A stretch of 64,000 bases of DNA from Cutibacterium modestum. Its GTDB lineage: Bacteria; Actinomycetota; Actinomycetes; Propionibacteriales; Propionibacteriaceae. Position numbers and translations under genes: made by a program. The notes under the pieces are model-generated. The model was not told the DNA's origin. It did not search any database and was given only the letters and a program-made list of their open reading frames with translations. Shown here one piece after another: positions 54,611 to 63,060 of the stretch; position 1 is the first letter of the stretch, and each line of letters opens with the position of its first letter. The stretch covers positions 248,001 through 312,000 of the forward strand of contig NZ_BJEN01000002.1 in NCBI RefSeq assembly GCF_008326345.1, written 5' to 3'.

Positions 54611-54787
54611 ATGAGACCGAAGTCGGCCCTTCTGGTGGCGGGGACTCTGCTAGCAATCACAGCTGTTTGCGCGCAAATTTCGTCCCGGTTGACTCATCTC
54701 AGCTCTGACGGTTCCGTCAAGGTGTGGCCTCGGATGTCCGTGGCTCCTGGTCTATCTGATCTCGTCGCTTCTCCGCTTTTTCGATAG
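54611..54787 (+). CDS. Small hydrophobic membrane protein upstream of lysS
   Basis: 58 aa with a basic start, one transmembrane helix (ALLVAGTLLAITAVCAQIS, about residues 6-24) and a short polar tail. GAGGAG lies just before the ATG and TAGACT at 54570-54575 looks like a -10 element 36 bases upstream. It ends nine bases before lysS and may be cotranscribed with it. Family not recognised. The longer frame from 54491 is not favoured. Confidence 0.5.
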   Translation: MRPKSALLVAGTLLAITAVCAQISSRLTHLSSDGSVKVWPRMSVAPGLSDLVASPLFR

Positions 54788-54796
54788 AATTCCCCG

Positions 54797-56329
54797 GTGA
54801 ATTCTGACACCGCATCCAGCCAGTCTCCTGACGTCTCCGAGCAGATGCAGGTTCGCCTCGACAAGCGAGCCCGGATCATCGCTGATGGTGGTCAGGCCTA
54901 TCCGGTCGACTTGCTGCGCGACCACACCCTGGCGCAGATCCGTCAGAAATACACCGATGGTAACGGCAAGCTGATCTTGGCCCCCGGCGAGGAAACCGCC
55001 GATGAGGTCACTGTCGGCGGGCGCGTCGTCTTCGTTCGCAACACCGGCAAGCTCTGCTTCGCCAGTTTGCAAGACGGGTTTACTGAAACGTCCAATGGTG
55101 AGCGGCTGCAGGTCATGCTTTCCAAGGCTGAGGTGGGCGATGAGTCCCTGGCTGCGTGGAAGTCCGACGTTGACCTCGGAGATCATGTCTGGGTGCGCGG
55201 CCGGGTCGTTGTCTCGCGTCGCGGCGAGCTGTCCATCATGGCTGCTGAGTGGCGAATGGCCGCTAAGGCGCTGCGTCCGCTGCCGACTCTGCATAAAGAG
55301 CTCTCGGAGGAGACCCGAGTGCGCCGTCGTTACGTGGACCTCGTGGTTCGGGAGGAGTCCCGTCAGATGGTACGCACCCGTGCCGCCATCACCCGCGCGG
55401 TGCGTCGCGCCCTCGATGAGCGTGGTTTCCTTGAGATCGAAACTCCGATTCTGCAGCTGGTCCATGGCGGTGCCGCGGCCCGCCCCTTCAACACCCACCT
55501 CAACGCCTTCGACCTTGACATGAGCTTGCGCATCGCCCTTGAGCTTTATCTCAAGCGGGCGATGGTCGGTGGTACTGATCGGGTCTACGAGATGGGTCGG
55601 GTCTTTCGCAACGAAGGCATCGACTCCAGCCACTCGGCCGAGTTTTCCATGCTTGAGGCTTACATGAGCTGGGGTAACCAGTTCACCATTGCCGAGGTAA
55701 TCAAGGACATCATCATGGCGGTGGCTGACGCTCTTGACATCCACCAGATTGAGGCCCCCAAGGGCACTATTAATCTCGACGGCGAGTGGCGTTGGGTGAG
55801 CGTTTACCCAGGCCTATCCGAGAAGCTGGGACGCGAGGTCACCCTCGACACCCCGTTGGAGGAGCTTCAGGCCATCGCGGCTGAGCACGAGATCGAAATA
55901 GACCCGTCTTGGGAAGCCGGCAAGGTCGTCATGGAGCTGTTCGGCGAACTCGTCGAGCCTGACCTCATCAATCCCACCTTCGTCTGTGACTACCCGGCCA
56001 TCGCCCAGCCGCTGGCCCGCCCACACCGCGACGATCCCCGTATGGTTGAGGCCTGGGACCTCATCATTGGCGGCATGGAGCGCGGTACCGGGTTCTCCGA
56101 GCTCGTCGACCCGGTCATTCAGCGCGAGGTGCTGACCAAGCAGTCCCTCGCTGCTGCCGCAGGTGACCTTGAGGCCATGCAGCTTGATGAGGATTTTCTT
56201 GAGGCCCTGGAATTCGGCTGCCCACCTATGGGCGGTCTGGGACTTGGTGTTGACCGGCTGGTGATGCTCTTTACCAACGCGGGTATCCGCGAGACGATCC
56301 TCTTCCCGCTGCTCAAACCAGAACACTGA
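54797..56329 (+). CDS. lysS: Lysyl-tRNA synthetase (class II)
   Basis: 510-aa cytoplasmic enzyme that charges tRNA-Lys. The N-terminal OB-fold anticodon domain (VTVGGRVVFVRNTGKLCFAS) is followed by motif 1 (FLEIETPILQLVHGGAAARP), motif 2 (GRVFRNEGIDSSHSAEFSML) and motif 3 (GGLGLGVDRLVMLFTN). Full length for the family. The GTG start at 54797 lacks a good Shine-Dalgarno and may depend on readthrough from the small upstream gene. A strong bidirectional terminator follows. Confidence 0.95.
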   Translation: MNSDTASSQSPDVSEQMQVRLDKRARIIADGGQAYPVDLLRDHTLAQIRQKYTDGNGKLILAPGEETADEVTVGGRVVFVRNTGKLCFASLQDGFTETSNGERLQVMLSKAEVGDESLAAWKSDVDLGDHVWVRGRVVVSRRGELSIMAAEWRMAAKALRPLPTLHKELSEETRVRRRYVDLVVREESRQMVRTRAAITRAVRRALDERGFLEIETPILQLVHGGAAARPFNTHLNAFDLDMSLRIALELYLKRAMVGGTDRVYEMGRVFRNEGIDSSHSAEFSMLEAYMSWGNQFTIAEVIKDIIMAVADALDIHQIEAPKGTINLDGEWRWVSVYPGLSEKLGREVTLDTPLEELQAIAAEHEIEIDPSWEAGKVVMELFGELVEPDLINPTFVCDYPAIAQPLARPHRDDPRMVEAWDLIIGGMERGTGFSELVDPVIQREVLTKQSLAAAAGDLEAMQLDEDFLEALEFGCPPMGGLGLGVDRLVMLFTNAGIRETILFPLLKPEH

Positions 56330-56385
56330 CTCGAAGGTCCGCCGGGACTCCGGTAGACTCCTTGCTTCTTGTCGCCCAGGTGCCT

Positions 56386-56421
56386 GTGCCGGTTGTGTCG
56401 GGCCTGTGACACAACCGGCAC
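56386..56421. terminator. Bidirectional intrinsic terminator
   Basis: GTGCCGGTTGTGTC and GACACAACCGGCAC form a perfect 14-base-pair stem with an eight-base loop, followed by AACTTTGTGTTT. It lies between the convergent ends of lysS (56329) and crgA (56490) and can serve both. Confidence 0.88.
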
Positions 56422-56489
56422 AACTTTGTGTTTGTAGCTGATGTGTGGATGCGTCTAGGTACGGATGAAGGCGCCGATGGTTGGCCCGT

Positions 56490-56771
56490 TTACTTCCACA
56501 AGGTGGCGATGCCAAATCCGGCGGCCATGAGGCCCATGCCGATGAGAACGTTCCAATCGCCCAGGTCGCTTATGCCGGGGATCTGATTACCCGCGATGTA
56601 GTAGACGATCAGCCACAGCACTCCGAGCAGAAAGAGAGGGACGAAGACTTTCGGAACCCAGGCCCGATCTACCGAGGCAGTCTTCTTCTCGGCCCGGTGC
56701 TCGGCCATTGTGGCCCGGTTCTTGGCCTGGGCCTTCTTCTTAGCTTGCGGTCTGACCTTCGATTCGGGCAC
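56490..56771 (-). CDS. crgA: Cell division protein CrgA
   Basis: 93-aa actinobacterial division protein. A basic N-terminus (KVRPQAKKKAQAKNRATMAE) is followed by two transmembrane helices, VFVPLFLLGVLWLIVYYIAG and VLIGMGLMAAGFGIATLWK, joined by the conserved GNQIPGISDLGDWN loop. It helps recruit peptidoglycan enzymes to the division site. GTG at 56771 with AGGAG seven bases upstream gives the family length; the open frame to 56993 is not real. Neighbours match the Mycobacterium crgA region. Confidence 0.93.
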   Translation of the reverse strand: MPESKVRPQAKKKAQAKNRATMAEHRAEKKTASVDRAWVPKVFVPLFLLGVLWLIVYYIAGNQIPGISDLGDWNVLIGMGLMAAGFGIATLWK

Positions 56772-56891
56772 GGTGACTACTCCTGGGGTTCGAGGACACG
56801 CCCACCGAGCGTGATGGGACAAGTCTTGCTTGACTAGCCTAGAGGACGTTCGCCAATTCCGGCGACACGGGTCAGCCTGCCAGGAGGGACG

Positions 56892-57701
56892 ATGAGCGAC
56901 GATAACGACCCTGACGACGCCTCCTTCGATACCGACGAAGTGCAGGCTACGACAGACCCCTCTATTCAGAACATCCGGTCGGATTCGCGTCACCCCCGTC
57001 TGGCTAGACTCGCCACCGTGATTGTTATGGCCCTAGCTGGGCTCATGATGACGACAGCTGCTATCAATTCACGCGGTCGCGATCTCCGGCCCGAGCGTGA
57101 CACCGACATGGCCACCCTGGTGCGCTCCCAGGCCAGCCACAACGCAGCCTTACAGAAAGAGGCAGCCGGTCTGCGAGCCCGGGTAGACAACCTTTCTAAG
57201 GCCGATCAGACCCCGGGCGTCACCTCCTCGACCGTCTCGTCAGCGTCGGCCTTAGCGCCGTCCGTTGGCTTGGGAGCTGTCAGCGGGAAAGCCTTGCGCG
57301 TTACCCTCGACGACGCACCCCTCAGCGAGAATCTAGACGGAGTCGACGCCAACATGTTGGTTGTCCACCAGCAGGACATCCAGATGGTTGTCAACACTTT
57401 GTGGTCTGGGGGAGCAGAAGCCATGACCATCCAGGGGCAGCGTGTCGTTTCTACCACAGCTGTAAAGTGCGTCGGCAACACTATCGTCCTGCATGGTGTG
57501 GCCTACGCCCCGCCCTACGTCATCGAGGCAATTGGCGACCCCGATGCCGTGCAGAAGACTCTCGACACCTCGGAGGCGGTGCGCATTTACAAAGAGTATG
57601 TGGGAGCCTATCAGCTTGGGTGGTCGGTCGAGAGGGCTGGCGAAGTTACCATGCCCGCCTACACCGGTACTCTTGTCATGAACCACGCCACGCCGCGTTG
57701 A
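56892..57701 (+). CDS. DUF881 family membrane-anchored protein
   Basis: 269 aa: acidic N-terminal stretch, one transmembrane helix (LATVIVMALAGLMMTTAAIN, about residues 40-60), a predicted coiled-coil (LVRSQASHNAALQKEAAGLR) and a C-terminal DUF881 domain (LRVTLDDAPL, DIQMVVNTLWSGGAEAMTIQ, RVVSTTAVKCVGNTIVLHG). The same protein lies beside crgA in mycobacteria and corynebacteria; its role is unknown but context ties it to division and envelope growth. Divergent from crgA. Confidence 0.88.
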   Translation: MSDDNDPDDASFDTDEVQATTDPSIQNIRSDSRHPRLARLATVIVMALAGLMMTTAAINSRGRDLRPERDTDMATLVRSQASHNAALQKEAAGLRARVDNLSKADQTPGVTSSTVSSASALAPSVGLGAVSGKALRVTLDDAPLSENLDGVDANMLVVHQQDIQMVVNTLWSGGAEAMTIQGQRVVSTTAVKCVGNTIVLHGVAYAPPYVIEAIGDPDAVQKTLDTSEAVRIYKEYVGAYQLGWSVERAGEVTMPAYTGTLVMNHATPR

Positions 57702-57755
57702 GCCGGGGCACCGCACGCAGGCGCAACGCGGGAATGATGGAGTCTCGACGTCAAC

Positions 57756-58292
57756 TTGCGCCACAATGACCCCACGACAGCCAGGATCCTCGTCGTCGAC
57801 AACTATGACTCTTTCGTGTGGAACCTTGTCTCCTATCTAGGTCAGATCGGTGCCGGCACTACGGTCGTTCGTAATGATGACCCCCTCTTCGAAGATCCGC
57901 AGTGGTAGCAACCCTTTGATGGCATCCTGCTGTCACCCGGGCCGGGGCATCCAGAGGACGCTGGGGTATGCGTCGGCATCCTGCGCGGTGCCTGCCATCC
58001 TATCTTCGGCGTGTGTCTTGGAATGCAGGCCATGGCCCTGGCAGTGGATGAGGTTCCCGCCGAGTTGGAGGTGACGGCACGTACGGATACCGGCGTCATC
58101 ATGGGGTTGCGTCACCGCGGCCTGCCGGTCGAGGGAGTGCAATTCCATCCCGAGTCGGTTCTGTCCCAGCACGGTCACCAGATGCTCGCCACCTGGCTGG
58201 TGGAATGTGGAGATGTTGAGGCCCCGGCGCGCGCCAGTCAGATGAGCCCGCTGATGAGCGCGCCGGGCTTTAGCGGCTCGACGACGGGCTAG
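57756..58292 (+). pseudogene. Glutamine amidotransferase (PabA/TrpG) remnant
   Basis: Anthranilate/aminodeoxychorismate synthase component II, broken. The N-terminal ILVVDNYDSFVWNLVSYL and DGILLSPGPGHPEDAG, the nucleophile region GVCLGMQAMA and the end VEGVQFHPESVLSQHGHQML are all recognisable in one frame. A TAG at 57906-57908 interrupts it after about 50 codons. The stretch of about 40 to 50 residues that normally lies between the nucleophile and LAVDEVP is missing, so the helix and loops after the catalytic Cys are gone. The frame begins at TTG 57756. The same gene position carries an intact trpG in mycobacteria. Confidence 0.9.
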
Positions 58293-60186
58293 CCGTGGGC
58301 ATTACGGTCGTCGAGGGCACCGAGGTCGTCGGAACCGGAGCGATTGACGACGAGGTCGGTTCTTTGGACGGGATAGAGCTCGTCGGAGGCTCGCGAGTCG
58401 GTTCTGGCGGCGCCACGGCAACGAGTACCTTGATGGCCGTCGATCTGTTGGCGATAGCCCCGTAATCCGGATCCTGACTAAAGACCGTGCCCGGAGCGGC
58501 AGAGGACGTCCTCTCCCGCTCCACCGAGATGGAGAATCCACTCGATTCGGCGGCTGAATTAGCCTCTTCGACGCTCATGCCCTTGAGGTTCGGCACCACG
58601 GACTTGCCGGTAGCGATCGTCAAGGTGACCTGCTGATCCGGGGTCAGCGACGTTCCGGCCCCTGGGCTGACAGCGTCGACGGTTCCAGCCTTCGCTGAAC
58701 TCGACTCAGTCTTGGGGTCGTCGTTGGTCATCTTGATCTGGCCGTCTGAGAACCCGGCATCCTTGAGGGCTTTAATGGCGTCGCCTTTAGACGAGCCGAT
58801 GATACCTTGCGGGATCGTTAGCTGCTTCGGGCCATCGTTAACCGTGATCGTCACGTTGCTGCCCGCAGGAACCTTTTGATTAGCAGCGGGACTCTGCGAG
58901 ACAACCTGGTTGGCGGTTGACTCGTCTCTTTGAACGTGGTTGACCTTGACCTTCAGACCGGCATTTTCCAGGGTTGAGGTTGCTCCTTGCTGGCTCAAAC
59001 CGGTGACGGCCGGAACGTTGACCATCTTCACCGCGCGGGACGGCGTGGGAGGTGCAGACGGCTCCGAGGACGAATTAAACATTTTGTGTAACCCGAATCC
59101 GAGCAGGGCAAGCAACACCACGACCACGATCGTTACGACCACAACTGGCCAACGTCTACGACGCGGCTCCTCAGGCTCCTGGGGGCTGTCAGCGCGAGCG
59201 GGGCTGGCCTGGTCTTGCTGATCAGCAGTGGCAGGGACGGGACGGGTTGCAGCGGCAGCCGCCGTAGCGGTCGGAATGAGGTGAGTCTGCTCCTCGGTAT
59301 CAGCTTCAGGATCGGCGTTAGCCTGCATCGCAAACGGCTCGCGCCCCGAAAGCAGGCGATCGATGTCGTCACGCATCTGCTTGGCAGTCTGGTAGCGATC
59401 CGCCGGATCTTTGGCGAGCGCTTTGAGCGTGATGGCATCCATCTGAGAAGTGATCTCGGTGTCCAGAGAGGATGGCGGGGCTGGAACCTCGCGAACGTGC
59501 TGATAGGCTACCGAAACCGGAGAGTCACCGACGAACGGCGGGCGCCCCACCAGTAGCTCGTAGAGCAGACAGCCGGTGGCATAAATATCAGCGCGATTAT
59601 CGACGGTCTCGCCGCGAGCCTGCTCAGGGGAGAGGTACTGGGCGGTGCCAATGACAGCGGCCGTTTGGGTCATGGTGGCGGAGGTATCAGCTACCGCTCG
59701 TGCGATACCGAAGTCCATCACCTTGACGTAGCCTTCGCGGGTGAGCATGACGTTGGCTGGTTTAATGTCGCGATGGACGATGCCGGCCGCGTGGGAGTAG
59801 CTCAGTGCATCGAGCACACCTTGAGTGAATTCCAGGGCGCGACGGGGGAGGATCTTGCGACCGTCACGCAGCACGTCGCGCAGGGTATGACCGTCAATGA
59901 GCTCCATGACGATATACGGCACCTGCAGGCGGGTGGTCGGGTCCTTTGTTTCACCGGTGTCGTACACGGCGACGATATTGGGGTGATTGAGCCGCGCAGC
60001 CGACTGCGCCTCGCGCTGAAACCTCGCCTGGAAGGTGTCGTCACTGGCGAGGTCGGTGCGCAGCTTTTTGACCGCGACGTCGCGGCCGAGACGGTGGTCG
60101 CGGGCCTTCCAGACATCGGCCATGCCGCCACGACCGATGAGGTTTTGCAGTTCGTAACGCCCGGAGAGCCAACTCTCAGCGCTCAT
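58270..60186 (-). CDS. pknB: Serine/threonine protein kinase with PASTA repeats
   Basis: 638 aa. The cytoplasmic kinase domain (about residues 11-275) has the glycine-rich loop LIGRGGMADVWKARD, catalytic loop HRDIKPANVML and activation segment DFGIARAVADTSATMTQTAA. A proline/alanine-rich juxtamembrane stretch leads to one helix (WPVVVVTIVVVVLLALLGFG), then three extracellular PASTA repeats (VPAVTGLSQQGATSTLENAG, a middle one beginning IPQGIIGSSKGDAIKALKDA, and VVPNLKGMSVEEANSAAES) and a Ser/Thr/Pro tail. PASTA domains bind peptidoglycan fragments. ATG at 60186 has AAGGAG eight bases upstream. Fed by pbpA and rodA genes of the same operon. Confidence 0.95.
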   Translation of the reverse strand: MSAESWLSGRYELQNLIGRGGMADVWKARDHRLGRDVAVKKLRTDLASDDTFQARFQREAQSAARLNHPNIVAVYDTGETKDPTTRLQVPYIVMELIDGHTLRDVLRDGRKILPRRALEFTQGVLDALSYSHAAGIVHRDIKPANVMLTREGYVKVMDFGIARAVADTSATMTQTAAVIGTAQYLSPEQARGETVDNRADIYATGCLLYELLVGRPPFVGDSPVSVAYQHVREVPAPPSSLDTEITSQMDAITLKALAKDPADRYQTAKQMRDDIDRLLSGREPFAMQANADPEADTEEQTHLIPTATAAAAATRPVPATADQQDQASPARADSPQEPEEPRRRRWPVVVVTIVVVVLLALLGFGLHKMFNSSSEPSAPPTPSRAVKMVNVPAVTGLSQQGATSTLENAGLKVKVNHVQRDESTANQVVSQSPAANQKVPAGSNVTITVNDGPKQLTIPQGIIGSSKGDAIKALKDAGFSDGQIKMTNDDPKTESSSAKAGTVDAVSPGAGTSLTPDQQVTLTIATGKSVVPNLKGMSVEEANSAAESSGFSISVERERTSSAAPGTVFSQDPDYGAIANRSTAIKVLVAVAPPEPTREPPTSSIPSKEPTSSSIAPVPTTSVPSTTVMPTASPSSSR

Positions 60187-60238
60187 TGAGGGATCTCCTT
60201 TGTGTTGACGTAGTGGGTGCTGGGTGTTTGTCTGCTCG

Positions 60239-61666
60239 TCATCTCATCGCCTCGATGACATCTCTGGCGACGGGAGCCGCGAGTCGGCCTCCTGAGACTT
60301 CGTCGATGTCGGTGTCTGAAGACTGAATAAAGACCGCTACTGCGACGTGTGGGTTGTCCGACCACCCGACGAACCACGCGTACGGGGCCTTACCTTTCAC
60401 CGTCTGAGCGGTACCGGTCTTGCCGCCGACGTTGACGCCGTCAATGCGTGCCCTCTTGCCAGTGCCGTTGTTGACCACTGAGACCATCATCGACTTCAAC
60501 TGCTCGGCCGACTCCTTCGTCATCGGCTGAGACATCTGTTTCGGGTGATGCTCAGAGACTACTTGCAAGTTCGATGCTCGTACTTGTGCGGTGAGGTAGG
60601 GGGTCATGAGTTTGCCGTTATTGGCAATGCCGGCAGTCACCATCGCCATCTGCAGCGGAGAGGCCGCGACGTCAAACTGACCGATGGAACTTTGCGCCAA
60701 CTGGGCATCGGTGAGGTCCTGGGGGAACTTCGATGCGACTGACGAAATATCGGAGCCGACCGTCTTGCCAAACCCAAATCGCTCAGCTTGATCCCGAACC
60801 TTGTCCTGACCCAGACGTACACCGAGCTTGCCGAAGGCGGTATTGCACGAGACATCGAGGGCATGGGTCAGGGTGATCTGGCTGCCCCCGCAGTTGGAGT
60901 CGTTCGTCAGCGGGGTGCGAGTGCCCGGCAGAATCCAGTTTTCCGGTGCGTCGACTTTGGAATTCGGGTTATACCCGTTCTGGAGAGCTGCTGCGGCCGT
61001 CACTAGCTTAAATGTCGAGCCCGGAGCGTAGATCTCTCGGGTCGCCCGGTTCGACAATGGAGACGACTTATCCGCGACGAGGTCCTTCCAGGCCCGGGTG
61101 GTGTCATCGAGATAGTGGGAGGCAAGGTCGTTGGGATTATAAGAGGGGGAAGACGCCATAGCCAGCACTGCGCCGGTGGTGTAGTCCATCGCAACAACGG
61201 CGCCCTTCTTACCCTTGAGCCCGCTCCACGCGGCATCCTGCGCTTTAGCGTTAATCGTCGTAGTGATGGAGCCGCCCTCAGGCTTGTGACCAGATAAGGT
61301 ACCCGTGATGCGGGAGAGCCACTGGGCGTCGGAAGTTCCGGTGAGCTGGGCGTTTTGAGTTTGCTCCAGCATGGAGCGTCCGTAGTAGTAGGAGTAATAC
61401 CCAGTGATCGGGGCGTACTTCGGCCCCGAAGGGTACACGCGTTGATAGGCGAACTTGCCATTGCTTGACGTTGTGGTGGCGATCGGCATCGAGCCGACGA
61501 GGATATTTCCGCGGTTTTGGGAAAACTCCGCATCACGCACCCGAACGTTGCGGGGATCGTTGTTGAGACCGGCCTGGCGGAACATAGCCGAACCCGTGAG
61601 GTTAACCATGAGGGCCAGGAACATCAGCCCGGCAAGCAAAGAGACTGCGCGAATCTGCTTATTCAT
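60239..61666 (-). CDS. pbpA: Penicillin-binding protein 2 / PbpA transpeptidase
   Basis: 475-aa class B PBP. An N-terminal anchor (VSLLAGLMFLALMVNLTGSA) precedes the transpeptidase domain with the active-site motifs STFK (in APGSTFKLVTAAAAL), SCN (VSCNTAFGKLG) and KTG (GGKTGTAQTVKG). It cross-links peptidoglycan during elongation or division with the RodA partner encoded immediately upstream (ATGA overlap). Length is slightly short but all motifs are present. Confidence 0.94.
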   Translation of the reverse strand: MNKQIRAVSLLAGLMFLALMVNLTGSAMFRQAGLNNDPRNVRVRDAEFSQNRGNILVGSMPIATTTSSNGKFAYQRVYPSGPKYAPITGYYSYYYGRSMLEQTQNAQLTGTSDAQWLSRITGTLSGHKPEGGSITTTINAKAQDAAWSGLKGKKGAVVAMDYTTGAVLAMASSPSYNPNDLASHYLDDTTRAWKDLVADKSSPLSNRATREIYAPGSTFKLVTAAAALQNGYNPNSKVDAPENWILPGTRTPLTNDSNCGGSQITLTHALDVSCNTAFGKLGVRLGQDKVRDQAERFGFGKTVGSDISSVASKFPQDLTDAQLAQSSIGQFDVAASPLQMAMVTAGIANNGKLMTPYLTAQVRASNLQVVSEHHPKQMSQPMTKESAEQLKSMMVSVVNNGTGKRARIDGVNVGGKTGTAQTVKGKAPYAWFVGWSDNPHVAVAVFIQSSDTDIDEVSGGRLAAPVARDVIEAMR

Positions 61667-63060
61667 CGTGTGTCTCCATTCGAGGTGATTGCTTGTGGCG
61701 GATCAGATGCCGGGATGGTGGCGACAAAATCGTCGGCAGGCTTTCGGTTCCGGTGCGAGACAATCATGATGATTGCGACGATGACCCAGTTTGCGATCAA
61801 CGAGGAACCACCTTGGCTCATAAATGGCGTTGTTAGGCCGGTCAACGGCAGGAGACGAGTGACACCACCGATGATGGCGAAGACCTGTAGGGCGAGGGTG
61901 AAGGACAAGCCAGCAACCATGAGTTTGCCGAAGTCATCACGGCAACCGAGGCTGGTACGCATTCCGCGAGCGGTGAGGATGAAGAAGAGCACGATGACAG
62001 CCATGAGACCCGTGACCCCGAGTTCCTCGCCTATGGACGTAGCAATGAAGTCACTCCACGCCAGCGGAACCATACCGGGACGCCCCAACCCCCAGCCACG
62101 CCCGGCTAGCCCTCCCCAGGCGAGCCCGAATTGTGCCTGGATGATCTGGTAGTTCTGGCCGTAATTGGTGAAGGGATGTAGCCATGAGTCGAAGCGAATT
62201 CGTACGTGGCCGAAGAAGGCATAGGCCAGAACAGCCCCGCCGAAGAAGCTCACCGCTCCCAGAATGGCCCATCCAACTCGCTCGGTGGTGATGTAGAGCA
62301 TCACGACGAACATGCCGTAGAACAGCATTCCAGTGCCCAGGTCGTTTTGGTAGACGATGACGAGCATCGTCGCTACCCACATGACGGCAATCGGCCCAAG
62401 GTCGCGGGCTCTCGGCAGAGTAATTCCGACGATCTTGTGCCCGGCGCGGGACAGGACGTCACGATTATCGACGAGGTAGCCAGCAAATGCGATAGCTAGC
62501 ACGACCTTGGAAACCTCGGCTGGTTGGAAGGTATAGGAACTAACGTGGATCCATACCCGTGATCCCAATTTCTCCATGCCCAGGCCTGGTACCAGGGGTA
62601 ACATGAGGAAAGCGAGACCAATGATGAACAACACGTACGGGTATCGCTGCAAGTTGCGATGGTCACGCAGGATGAGCAACGTCGCCACGAAGAGGATAAT
62701 GCCCATGGCCGTCCACAAAGCCTGGGTTTCCATGCGGTGATGGTGCGGGTTAGGGATGTAGTCGATGCGATGAATCATCGCTAGCCCGAGCCCATTGAGA
62801 GCGAAGACGATGGGCAGGACTACCGGGTCGGCATAGGGGATGACAATCCTCACGAAGATGTGCGCGATGACTGCAACTGCTAACCACACACCACCGACGA
62901 TCGTCCAGGTAACTGGCAGAACGTGGTTGATGTTGAGTTCGGTGAGAACCCAACCGCCAAAGCCGATAGACCAGGCGATAAGGAGCATGAAGAGTTCTGT
63001 CCAGCGCCTCTTGGCCTGGACGACGACGGTGCCATCATCAAATTCCTGTCCGATGCTCAT
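61663..63060 (-). CDS. rodA: RodA/FtsW/SpoVE family peptidoglycan polymerase
   Basis: 465-aa SEDS protein with ten or more helices. The C-terminal half contains FGLAWGGLAGRGWGLGRPGM, VPLAWSDFIATSIGEELG and TGLTTPFMSQGGSSLIANWV, the family hallmark, including the conserved Gly-rich loop and S-x-G-G-S. It polymerises glycan strands with PbpA. ATG at 63060 overlaps the pstP TGA and has AGGGGATT upstream; a TTG at 63066 is less likely. Confidence 0.95.
   Translation of the reverse strand: MSIGQEFDDGTVVVQAKRRWTELFMLLIAWSIGFGGWVLTELNINHVLPVTWTIVGGVWLAVAVIAHIFVRIVIPYADPVVLPIVFALNGLGLAMIHRIDYIPNPHHHRMETQALWTAMGIILFVATLLILRDHRNLQRYPYVLFIIGLAFLMLPLVPGLGMEKLGSRVWIHVSSYTFQPAEVSKVVLAIAFAGYLVDNRDVLSRAGHKIVGITLPRARDLGPIAVMWVATMLVIVYQNDLGTGMLFYGMFVVMLYITTERVGWAILGAVSFFGGAVLAYAFFGHVRIRFDSWLHPFTNYGQNYQIIQAQFGLAWGGLAGRGWGLGRPGMVPLAWSDFIATSIGEELGVTGLMAVIVLFFILTARGMRTSLGCRDDFGKLMVAGLSFTLALQVFAIIGGVTRLLPLTGLTTPFMSQGGSSLIANWVIVAIIMIVSHRNRKPADDFVATIPASDPPQAITSNGDTR

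Noticed and set aside
54752-55744. 330-codon minus-strand frame opposite lysS
   Set aside because: Complement of lysyl-tRNA synthetase; no ribosome binding site or domain.
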